A DNA stretch of 64,000 bases from Arenibacter catalasegens (GTDB lineage Bacteria; Bacteroidota; Bacteroidia; Flavobacteriales; Flavobacteriaceae), in NCBI RefSeq assembly GCF_002909235.1, contig NZ_PHQQ01000027.1:28972-92971 (forward strand), written 5' to 3'. The number at the start of each line of letters is the position of its first letter. Positions within the stretch are counted from its first letter, which is position 1. The notes below the pieces were generated by a model. The model saw only the letters and a program-made list of their open reading frames with translations, did no database searches and was not told the origin of the DNA. A program made the position numbers and the translations under genes. Below are positions 1 through 8,690 of this stretch, piece after piece.

Positions 1-42
1 TTCTTTTCTTGATTAACATAATATTTTTTTATCTTTCCTTGA

Positions 43-240
43 ACGCTAAAGTCAAGTATTGAATATTTTTTGAAATCCCAAGCCGAATTCTTGGTTAAAC
101 TATGCCATAGTAGCTATGCCGTCTTTATCCCTTCAAAGGATGAAAAGGTCCATAGGCTGACTATAGAAAAAGTGGCCCAAGATAACAGAAACGAGACCGG
201 GCAGGGTTATGATGACATGTGGGTTGACCATTCGTTTTTT
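43..240 (+). pseudogene. Unidentified 3' gene fragment without a start codon
   Basis: An open frame runs from just after a stop at 40-42 to TAG at 238-240 and reads like protein, for example SSYAVFIPSKDEKVHR and NETGQGYDDMWVDHSFF. It has no ATG, and stops lie just upstream in all three frames. It is therefore either the 3' end of a gene broken by frameshifts or the tail of a gene starting left of the window. I do not recognise the family. It lies about 50 bp before the permease and on the same strand. Confidence 0.35.
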
Positions 241-288
241 TGCCAATAGACATAGTACCAACCAATATAAAACAATAACCCACTGAAT

Positions 289-1954
289 ATGTCACCATCG
301 ATAATAGCATTTTTGGCGGTCGTTCCGATCTTAACGGCCGCAGTTCTTTTAGTGGGATTTAGAACCCCGGCCAAAATAGCCATGCCCATTTCCTTTTTGG
401 TCACTGTCCTTGTCGCCTTTACGGCTTGGGATATTGCCATCATCGATATTTTGGCCTCCAGTATCCAAGGGCTGTTCATCACCTTTGACATTCTGTATAT
501 TGTATTTGGAGCTATTGTCCTCTTGAACCTGCTTAAATATTCAACCGCACTCCGGGCGATACGCAAAGGTTTTGCCGATATATGAGGATCGAAGAGTACA
601 GGTCGTCATCATTGCTTGGTTGTTCGGTTCCTTTATCGAAGGGGCCGCCGGGTTTGGAACGCCCGCTGCAATTGTGGCACCCCTATTGGTGGGGATGGGA
701 TTTCCTGCATTTTGTGCCGTAATGTTGGGCATGATGGTGCAGAGTACAGCGGTATCCTTTGGAGCAGTGGGTACCCCTATTTTGGTTGGTGTAAGTGGGG
801 GTATCCAAAGTCCCGAATTCACTGCCGAGCTAGCTGCGTCAGGACTTGAACTTTCCGATTACATACAGATGGTAACCTCCCAAGTAGTTCTCCTACACGG
901 AATAACCGGAACCCTTATGCCCACTCTCATGGTCTGCATGATGACCCGCTTTTTTGGAAAGAACAAGTCTTGGAAAGAAGGGCTTCGGATACTGCCCTTT
1001 ACCATTTTCGGTGGACTTGCGTTTACAGTGCCCTATGTGCTTACAGGCCTATTTTTGGGACCCGAGTTTCCGTCAATGCTCGGCGCATTGGTAGCCATAC
1101 CTATAGTGGTATTCGCAGCAAAACGCGGCTTCCTGGTGCCCAAGAAAACCTGGGACTTCGACAAGGAAAAGAATTGGCCTTCCGTTTGGTTTGGTACCTT
1201 GAACGTAAAATTGAACGGTGATAAAGAAGAAAAAAGAATGCCCTTGGTCAAGGCATGGTTACCTTATCTCATTATGGCCGCCTTATTGGTAATTTCCCGA
1301 CTTCCACAATTACCTATAAAAGCGTGGCTTACAGATATCAAGATAGCGTGGACCGGAATATTAGGCACCTCCATATCCGCCTCCAGCAGCCCACTATATT
1401 TGCCCGGAACCATTTTGCTCTTGGCGGGCATAATTACCATTTGGCTACATAAAATGAAATCGGGCAAGGTCAGGATTGCTTTTAAAGACAGTGCAAAAAT
1501 GTTGTTGGGTGCAGGGTTTGTACTCATTTTCACGGTGCCCATGGTCCGCATCTATATCAATTCTGGTTTAAACCCATCAGGCCTTCCCGGCATGCCCATA
1601 GCCATGGCAGAATGGGTGGCCGGTAATGTGGGCGACATATATCCGTTGTTCGCCCCTTCAATAGGTGCCTTGGGAGCCTTTATTGCAGGTAGTAATACAG
1701 TGAGCAACCTTATGTTCACCCTGTTCCAATACGGGGTGGCCATAAAACTGGCGATGCCTTCTTTTATTGTGGTAGCACTTCAGGCAACGGGCGCGGCGGC
1801 CGGCAATATGATAGCGATCCATAACGTTGTGGCCGCTTCGGCTACCGTAGGCTTTCTCGGTAAGGAAGGTATGGTACTTAGAAAGACCATAATACCGACC
1901 CTATATTATTTATTGGTTGTGGGACTTTTAGGTCTTATATTTATTTTCTATTAA
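289..1954 (+). pseudogene. LctP-family lactate/glycolate permease, split by a frameshift
   Basis: Two overlapping frames together encode one LctP-family (lactate/glycolate:H+ symporter) inner-membrane protein of about 555 residues, the usual family length. The first frame (289-585) covers roughly the first 97 residues and ends in KGFADI followed by TGA. The second continues from about 572 with EDRRVQVVIIAWLFGSF and the family-typical EGAAGFGTPAAI stretch, through many hydrophobic segments, to 1954. The break lies in a short AT run at 577-583; one extra AT unit would join the frames as FADIYEDRRVQ. It is either a real inactivation, a slippage-prone site or a sequence error. The downstream 2-hydroxyacid dehydrogenase starts 10 bp later, so the two probably form an operon. 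Substrate could be L-lactate, D-lactate or glycolate; family assignment is firm, substrate is not. Confidence 0.85.
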
Positions 1955-1964
1955 TTTCATTACT

Positions 1965-4832
1965 ATGAAAAATATATTCGATGGCTTACGGGATTCGATC
2001 CAAGGGGAAGTGCTAACGGACAACTACTCCTTGGGCATGTACGCCACCGATGCCAGCATCTACCAGATTAAACCCCTTGCAGTTGTTTTGCCAAGGGATT
2101 CCGAGGATGTAAAAAAAGCCGTTGCCGTGGCCTACGAAAACAAAATAACGATACTTCCTCGTGGCGCCGGTACCAGTCTGGCGGGGCAAACGGTTGGTGA
2201 ATCCATGATACTGGATTTTTCAAAACACATGAACAGCTTGTTGGAAATAAACGAAGCTGAAAAATGGGTGCGGGTACAACCTGGTATGGTCAGGGACAAT
2301 CTAAACGAGGTCTTAAAGCCCTATGGCCTGCATTTTGCCCCAGATCCCGCAACCAGCAGTAGAGCAAACGTAGGGGGAATGGTCGGCAACAATTCTTCAG
2401 GAACCAAAAGTATATTATATGGTAAAACCGTAGACCATGTTCTTGAAGCTTCCGTACTATTGGCAGATGGCACCCAATTGCACCTAAAGAACTGTCCACC
2501 AGTGGAATATTCGGAAAAGGCCTCGCAAACGGATAGGGAAGGTGAAATTTATGCCTCCTTTAAAAAACTGATACATACCCATTCCGAAGAGATTAAAGAA
2601 CGTTTTCCTAAAGTAATGCGCAGGGTCGGCGGTTATAATTTGGATGAATTCACCTATACCGACCAATGGAATTTGGGCAAATTGATATGTGGCAGCGAAG
2701 GCACCTTGGCAACAACATTAGAGCTGAAACTAAATTTAACGGATCTGCCCACGCATAGGTCAGTCTGTGTCGTACATTTTACAGAAGTCTTGGAAGCCAT
2801 TTCCGCGGTGGAATCCATGTTACCCTACACCCCTTCGGCCATTGAAATATTGGATAAGACCGTAATCGATCTAAGCCGGCAAAATTTAACTACCAAACAT
2901 CATTGCCATTTTATAGAAGAGAATCCCGCTGCAATATTGATCGTAGAATTTTACGGGGATACCATGGAAGATGTGATGGACAGACCCAGGCGCATGATCG
3001 CCCAATTAAAGGACAATGACGTTGGATATGCCTACCCGCTTTTTCCGGAAGGGCAGGCCTATGAAGATGTATGGGTTATCCGCAAAAAGGGATTGGGACT
3101 CATGTTGGGCATCAAAGGAAACAAAAAACCACTGGCCTTTATCGAGGATGCGGGAATACCCTCTAAACATTTACCGGAATATATCGCCCAAGTTTTGAAG
3201 GTTTGTGAAAAACATGGCACAAAGGCAGCCATGTATGCCCATGCCAGCGTGGGCGTAATCCACGTACGTCCCATATTGGACCTAAGACTGGCCGAGGACA
3301 TTGAGCGATTGAAGGCTATTACCGAAGATACTTTTGAACTAGTGATGAAATACAAAGGATCATGGAGCGGGGAGCATGGCGATGGACTAGTACGAAGTGC
3401 CTATAACAAACGCTTCTTCGGAGAAACCCTGTACGGGGCCTTTTTGGAAATAAAAAAACTTTTTGACCCCAATAACCTGATGAACCCAGGTAAAATTGTA
3501 GAGGCACAGTCCATAGAACACAATTTACGCTATGGTACGGGGTATAAAGATCAGACTGTAAAAACCGAATATCAATATAAGACCGAAGAGGGTTTTGCTG
3601 CTTCGGTACATATGTGCACCGGGGTTGGGGAATGCCGAAAAATACTTGGGGGAACCATGTGTCCCAGTTTTAAGGCCACCAGGGAGGAGGAACATTCCAC
3701 CCGTGGCAGGGCCAATGCACTTCGATTGGCCATGTCCAACCAATTGGGACCGGAGGGCCTGGCCAGCCAACGCCTTCACGAGGTCATGGATCTCTGCCTG
3801 TCCTGTAAGGCCTGTAAATCTGAATGTCCCAGCAATGTGGATATGGCAAAAATGAAAAGTGATTCCCTTCAAATGTACTATGATGAGCATGGCATCACCT
3901 TTAGGGATAAATTGATACGCGAATCGGCTAAAGCAGCTGGGAATATCTCTGGGTGGAAGGCCGGTATGGTAAATACCCTTCAAAGGAGTATTCTATTCCG
4001 TTCGCTGTTGGAACGTACCGCAAAATTCGACAAGCGAAGGACCTTGCCCGATTTTACAAAAGAACCGTTTTATAAATGGTTTGCCAAACACGCACATAAA
4101 ACCAACATGGGCGATAAAAAAGTGGTGCTGTTCGCGGATACCTATCTTAATTATCACGAGCCACAGATTGGCATCTCCGCCCTGCAACTTTTAAATTCCT
4201 GCGGCTATGAGGTTATTTTAGCTAATGTAGGTTGCTGTCAAAGACCAAAAATATCTCATGGCTTTTTAAGGGATGCGAAAAAAGAAGGGGCCAAAACCAT
4301 AGCAGGCTTAAAGCCATTTTTAGATCAAGGTTTAAAAGTGCTGGTTTGCGAACCTAGTTGTGCTTCTGCATTAAACGATGACTTACCAGATTTAATTGCC
4401 GACCAAGACATAGCCGATCAATTAAAAAATGGCGTTATGATGATCGACGTTTTTCTAGCCGATGAATACGAAAAGGGATCTTTGGAGGTCCATTTCGAAT
4501 CCGCTTCAGAAGGTATTGCCATTCACGGACATTGTCATCAAAAAGCTTTGTATGGCACAAATGCTATGAAATCTTTATTAAGGAATTCCAAGAATGTCAC
4601 AGAGATTCCATCAGGGTGTTGCGGAATGGCGGGTTCTTTTGGATACGAAAAGGAGCATTATAATTTATCCAAAAAGATTGGGGAGGAAATTCTATTTCCG
4701 GCGGTAGAAAAACTGCAAAAAGACCATAAAATCGTGGCCTGCGGATTCAGCTGCCGTCACCAAATACAGCATTTTACAAGCACAAGGCCCATACATTTTG
4801 TGGAGGCCATTAGAGCCGTAAAAAATAATTGA
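1965..4832 (+). CDS. FAD-binding and Fe-S 2-hydroxyacid dehydrogenase (D-lactate/glycolate type)
   Basis: This 955-residue protein fuses a GlcD/Dld-like flavoprotein to a GlcF-like iron-sulfur subunit. Residues about 35-220 form a PCMH-type FAD-binding domain (ILPRGAGTSLAGQTVG, VGGMVGNNSSGTKS), followed by the FAD-oxidase C-terminal domain with WSGEHGDGLVR near 465. The ferredoxin part has Cys near 551 (MCTGVGEC) and CxxCxxCxxxCP at 611-621. The C-terminal CCG-type half carries GCC, HGHCHQ near 854-859 and a Cys pair at 885-886. It would oxidise D-lactate or glycolate and pass electrons to the respiratory chain at the inner membrane. It lies between the permease and a glyoxylate-type aminotransferase, which favours glycolate, but D-lactate dehydrogenases share this architecture. 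Confidence 0.9.
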   Translation: MKNIFDGLRDSIQGEVLTDNYSLGMYATDASIYQIKPLAVVLPRDSEDVKKAVAVAYENKITILPRGAGTSLAGQTVGESMILDFSKHMNSLLEINEAEKWVRVQPGMVRDNLNEVLKPYGLHFAPDPATSSRANVGGMVGNNSSGTKSILYGKTVDHVLEASVLLADGTQLHLKNCPPVEYSEKASQTDREGEIYASFKKLIHTHSEEIKERFPKVMRRVGGYNLDEFTYTDQWNLGKLICGSEGTLATTLELKLNLTDLPTHRSVCVVHFTEVLEAISAVESMLPYTPSAIEILDKTVIDLSRQNLTTKHHCHFIEENPAAILIVEFYGDTMEDVMDRPRRMIAQLKDNDVGYAYPLFPEGQAYEDVWVIRKKGLGLMLGIKGNKKPLAFIEDAGIPSKHLPEYIAQVLKVCEKHGTKAAMYAHASVGVIHVRPILDLRLAEDIERLKAITEDTFELVMKYKGSWSGEHGDGLVRSAYNKRFFGETLYGAFLEIKKLFDPNNLMNPGKIVEAQSIEHNLRYGTGYKDQTVKTEYQYKTEEGFAASVHMCTGVGECRKILGGTMCPSFKATREEEHSTRGRANALRLAMSNQLGPEGLASQRLHEVMDLCLSCKACKSECPSNVDMAKMKSDSLQMYYDEHGITFRDKLIRESAKAAGNISGWKAGMVNTLQRSILFRSLLERTAKFDKRRTLPDFTKEPFYKWFAKHAHKTNMGDKKVVLFADTYLNYHEPQIGISALQLLNSCGYEVILANVGCCQRPKISHGFLRDAKKEGAKTIAGLKPFLDQGLKVLVCEPSCASALNDDLPDLIADQDIADQLKNGVMMIDVFLADEYEKGSLEVHFESASEGIAIHGHCHQKALYGTNAMKSLLRNSKNVTEIPSGCCGMAGSFGYEKEHYNLSKKIGEEILFPAVEKLQKDHKIVACGFSCRHQIQHFTSTRPIHFVEAIRAVKNN

Positions 4833-4879
4833 TTTAATTTAAAAATATTTTTAAAACCATCCATATAAAAAATACAATA

Positions 4880-5992
4880 ATGGCAAAAATTGATGAAATG
4901 AAAACAAGCACTAGGATCTTGATGGGTCCTGGGCCAAGTGACGTACATCCTCGGGTATTAAGGGCAATGGCCACGCCTTTGGTAGGGCATTTAGATCCCG
5001 AATTTTTAGTAGTGATGGACGATATCAAGTTTATGGTACAGGAGACCCTGAAGACCAAGAACGAACTTACCTTTGTGGTCTCGGCTCCTGGAAGTGCCGG
5101 GATGGAAACCTGTTTGGTGAACTTGCTGGAACCTGGCGATGAGGCCGTAATCTGTATCAATGGAGTTTTCGGTACCCGTTTGGCCGATATTGCAGAACGT
5201 TGCGGTGCAAAAGTGATCAAGGTTGAAGCTGATTGGGGGAAAACTATTGATCCCAAAGCCGTAAAAAAAGCCTTGGCAAGTTGTAATCCCAAATTATTGG
5301 CCATTGTACATGCCGAAACTTCAACAGGCGTTTTACAACCTTTGGAGGAAATTAGTAAACTAACGAAAAATGCAGGTGCCTTGTTGGTTGTGGATGCTGT
5401 AACCTCATATTGCGGAACCCATTTAAAAGTGGATGAATGGGGAATAGATGCCCTATATTCCGGGAGTCAAAAATGTTTAAGTGCCCCTCCTGGCCTATCA
5501 CCTGTTACCTTTAGTCAGGCAGCGATAGATGTCCTTGACCGTAGGAAGACCAAAGTGCAGAGTTGGTTTTTAGATCTTACCTTGGTCAAGAATTACTGGG
5601 CCGGTGCTAAAAGGGCCTATCATCATACAGCCCCCATTTCGGCCATGTATGCCATGCGCGAAGCCCTGCGAATCGTCATGGAAGAGGGCTTGGAAAATCG
5701 TTTTGCACGTCATCAAAAAAATCATGAGCTACTGCGGGATGGACTCGAAAGCCTAGGTTTTGAATTTCTGGTGGAAAAACAACACCGACTCCCTATGTTA
5801 AATGCCGTACGGATTCCTGAAGGCGTGAATGATGTGGAGGTTAGAAAGCAGTTGCTTGAAAAGTACAATATTGAGATCGGTGGCGGCCTGGGGCCATTTG
5901 CTGGAAAAATATGGCGAATTGGACTAATGGGTGAAAGCTCTAATGCCAATCATGTGAATATGTTATTGGCGGCATTGAAAGATGTAATGTGA
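4880..5992 (+). CDS. Class V aminotransferase (alanine/serine-glyoxylate type)
   Basis: This 370-residue PLP enzyme has the fold-type I class V pattern of alanine-glyoxylate and serine-glyoxylate aminotransferases. The N-terminus carries MGPGPSDVHPRVLRAM, then APGSAGMETCLVNLLEPGD. The PLP lysine is K198 in SGSQKCLSAPPGLSP, preceded by VVDAVTSYCGT. The C-terminal part contains GGGLGPFAGKIWRIGLMG. Length is typical. It follows the dehydrogenase by 47 bp on the same strand, so glycolate imported and oxidised to glyoxylate could be converted to glycine here. Pyruvate as amino acceptor, or a phosphonate-type transaminase role, cannot be excluded. Confidence 0.87.
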   Translation: MAKIDEMKTSTRILMGPGPSDVHPRVLRAMATPLVGHLDPEFLVVMDDIKFMVQETLKTKNELTFVVSAPGSAGMETCLVNLLEPGDEAVICINGVFGTRLADIAERCGAKVIKVEADWGKTIDPKAVKKALASCNPKLLAIVHAETSTGVLQPLEEISKLTKNAGALLVVDAVTSYCGTHLKVDEWGIDALYSGSQKCLSAPPGLSPVTFSQAAIDVLDRRKTKVQSWFLDLTLVKNYWAGAKRAYHHTAPISAMYAMREALRIVMEEGLENRFARHQKNHELLRDGLESLGFEFLVEKQHRLPMLNAVRIPEGVNDVEVRKQLLEKYNIEIGGGLGPFAGKIWRIGLMGESSNANHVNMLLAALKDVM

Positions 5993-6004
5993 AATAGCAA
6001 TTAG

Positions 6005-6190
6005 AAAACGAAGACTGAATTTATCGGATTAAACTTCTATAAATTTAATAATGCTTATTTAATAGGCCGTCGAGACCTCAATTTAAAATATAACTGCCTT
6101 AAAACTCTCGACTACGGTACCTATGAAGTAATAGCCATAAGTCACAATGCTCAAGAAATAACCTCGTGGGCAAAAATAGACAGGCAATGA
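6005..6190 (+). pseudogene. Unidentified gene remnant, start missing
   Basis: Immediately after TAG at 6002-6004 an open frame of 61 codons runs to TGA at 6188-6190 and has no ATG. The translation looks like real protein, with NNAYLIGRRDLNLKYN and DYGTYEVIAISHNAQEI. I take it as the 3' end of a lost gene, possibly brought next to the aminotransferase by a deletion. Family not recognised. Confidence 0.35.
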
Positions 6191-6674
6191 TGATAGCTGG
6201 GGCTCCTTCCCTTAGATAAGGGAAGGTGGATCCTCAGCTAGCTGCGGAGGAGACGGAAGGGATTGACAGCCCATGTCCTCGGGGAGGTGACAATAGATTG
6301 GGGATAGGTTTAGGGTGCGGGATTTCCAACTCCCCTTTCTTTCACGCCAAATGGCGCAAAATTCATTCCCCTCTACGTTCCAAGAGGGGAGCCAATAGTT
6401 TTAGCATACAAAAGGAGTTCTTTCCCAATAGTTCATGACTCCGCTCGACCGGACACGGCAGTCACTTCGACATGAGCCCTTTTTCGGGCGATTGAGAAGT
6501 CACACATATTTGGTCAGAGCGACTTGTGTGATTTCTCATATTCATTCGAAATGACTCCTACTTCCTTTTAACTTTTATCTGCCAACTCCTTACTGACTCC
6601 TATTTCGACTCCACCAAGTCTGGCGATAGGCAGGTTCCATGAGACAGAAACACAACAATTTGATCATTAACCAA
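6191..6674. repeat. Gene-free stretch with inverted repeats
   Basis: About 480 bp without a credible gene. It contains a perfect 9-bp stem (arms 6205-6213 and 6218-6226, 4-base loop) and a second hairpin with 13-bp arms matching at 12 positions (6493-6505 and 6526-6538, TGAGAAGTCACAC and its near complement). The look is that of interspersed intergenic repeats or a miniature element. The first stem could also act as a terminator for the plus-strand cassette, although no T-run follows. Confidence 0.4.
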
Positions 6675-8570
6675 TTAATTCCCACTAGCCCCATATTCGG
6701 GTACATCTGATAGTGTTTCCATAAAGGAAATAATATCTTCAATTTCTTGCTGGGACAGTTCTAAGGGTGCTTCGGGCAGCGTTTGGTTTTCCACCTCCAA
6801 ACCCATCCCAGCGCCTCCGCCCAGGTTGTAAAACGCCAAAACATCTTCCAAGCTACCAAATAAACCATTGTGCATGTAGGGTGCTGTTAAGGCTATATTT
6901 CTGACAGTAACCGTTTTGAACGAATTTTTAAAAAAAGGATGATTGTCCATTTTTAGACCATTGCCAAGGCGTCCCATATCCGTATCCAACTTTGGGGCAA
7001 TGGAATCAAAGCCCTGGGAAATGCCCAAAACCTCCGATTCCGATTCTAGATAAAAAGGAGGAATGGTACCATTGAACACCGGTGCAAAATGACAACTTCC
7101 GCAGGCCGCTTTACCCATAAACAAATTAAATCCCCTTTTGGCATTCTCGGGATACTCCTTTGTTTCGTTACGCACAAATTTATCAAACGGACTATTGAAG
7201 GATTTTAAAGAGTTTACATAGGCCGCAATGGCATTACTAATAGAACGCTGATTAATATCCTCTTTATCAATACCGCCATAAGCCTTTTTAAATAGTTTAT
7301 TATAGACAGCATTCTTATTGAGTTTACCAATAATCGCATCAAAATCGGTATTGAACTCCAAATCGTTATCTATGACGTGTACCACTTGTTTTTCAAGATC
7401 AAATGCGCGCATGTCCCAAAAATAACGTGTGGAATAGCCTGCATCCATCAAAGTTGGGGCATTTCTTGCCGTAAAAACACCTTTTTGATTGGATACACTT
7501 TTAGGCAAACCATCGGAAAAACCTTTATTTGGGTTATGACAACTTATACAGGCCATGACATTGTCCTTGGAAAGCTGTGGATCCCGGAACAACAATTTAC
7601 CCAACGCTATAGTCTTAGGGTTATCCAAAGGCAGGTAAACCAGTTCTGAATAAAAATCCGTATTCAGAAAATCAATGTCGAATATATTCCTGGCCCGATA
7701 GTTTTGGGCATGCTTTTTATAAGGCTCTAGCGCAATGTTATTTACATTTTGAAATTCCAACAAGGCCGCATACAAGGGGTTGACCACTTCCTTTAAAAAT
7801 GCCAACCTATCAAAATCATTAAAAGCGGTATTGGCATTTAATATTTTCCTGCCCTTGGCAAAGTGTTTTTTAATGGCTTCAAATTCAGCCTTGGCTTCAG
7901 GGGAAATACCTGATTCAAAATATAAAAATGTGGTTGCCATGCTTTGCCAACTCACATAACTTTCTTTCAAACCATTAACAGAACCTGGAGTATCATATCC
8001 TGTTACCCCCAAGGTAAAAATCCTAACAATACCGGACCGGATACACTCTATAATCTGGCTCGACTTTAAATGAATAGGCAAATGTATTTTTGCAATAAAA
8101 TCTACCCGCTCCTTAAGTCCGTTGGCCAATACTTTTATGTGCTGCAAATTTTCATTTGAAGCTTCCCCATAAACAGCTTCATCCAACGCCTGTAAGCCGC
8201 CAGGTGCAATAACCTTTTCGGCTTCAAAATATTCGCTTACCTTAGGCAAAGGCGCTCCATTGATATAAGTACCATTGTAGAAGGTTTGGTAATAATCAAA
8301 AATAAATTCGATCTCCTTATAGACCAACCTAGTTTTTTCAACCTGCCTTTTCAGCGACTCCCATTCGTTCACAGAGGATGCATTATTGGCAAGGGCGACC
8401 AATGAATCCACCTCATTTTGAAACTTGTGAAAATTGGCCGCATATAGTGCTGCTACTTTTTCTGGAATAGTATCCTTTTGATAGGTATTGGCTGTCTTCC
8501 TCCCGGACAACATCAACAGACAAATAAAAATAGACCCCAATAAAATGCTTGTCTTCTTCATTTTCAACAA
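6675..8570 (-). CDS. Di-haem cytochrome c peroxidase/MauG family protein with helical N-terminal domain
   Basis: This 631-residue secreted protein carries two CXXCH haem sites, CISCH at 341-345 and CGSCH at 490-494, in a CcpA/MauG-type domain covering about 310-631. APYMHNG near 563-569 supplies a likely axial Met or His region. The N-terminal signal (ILLGSIFICLLML) is followed by an alpha-helical domain of about 250 residues resembling imelysin-like regions. Ordinary CcpA proteins are 330-380 residues, so the extra domain is notable. The family reduces peroxide or oxidises partner proteins in the periplasm. It is last in a minus-strand run, 120 bp after the phosphatase. Confidence 0.87.
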   Translation of the reverse strand: MLKMKKTSILLGSIFICLLMLSGRKTANTYQKDTIPEKVAALYAANFHKFQNEVDSLVALANNASSVNEWESLKRQVEKTRLVYKEIEFIFDYYQTFYNGTYINGAPLPKVSEYFEAEKVIAPGGLQALDEAVYGEASNENLQHIKVLANGLKERVDFIAKIHLPIHLKSSQIIECIRSGIVRIFTLGVTGYDTPGSVNGLKESYVSWQSMATTFLYFESGISPEAKAEFEAIKKHFAKGRKILNANTAFNDFDRLAFLKEVVNPLYAALLEFQNVNNIALEPYKKHAQNYRARNIFDIDFLNTDFYSELVYLPLDNPKTIALGKLLFRDPQLSKDNVMACISCHNPNKGFSDGLPKSVSNQKGVFTARNAPTLMDAGYSTRYFWDMRAFDLEKQVVHVIDNDLEFNTDFDAIIGKLNKNAVYNKLFKKAYGGIDKEDINQRSISNAIAAYVNSLKSFNSPFDKFVRNETKEYPENAKRGFNLFMGKAACGSCHFAPVFNGTIPPFYLESESEVLGISQGFDSIAPKLDTDMGRLGNGLKMDNHPFFKNSFKTVTVRNIALTAPYMHNGLFGSLEDVLAFYNLGGGAGMGLEVENQTLPEAPLELSQQEIEDIISFMETLSDVPEYGASGN

Positions 8571-8690
8571 CCGCTTTCCACCATTTTATGGGCTATTATA
8601 CTACCTCTATCATTGCTTTCCCACTTTGGGCAAATCCATTCAAGTGGATACTATTGAATATTCATTTTAGAAAGAACCTTTTTGGCCAAA

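Noticed and set aside
6226..6438. 70-codon plus-strand frame
   Set aside because: It lies in a repeat-rich stretch with hairpins and has no protein-like features.
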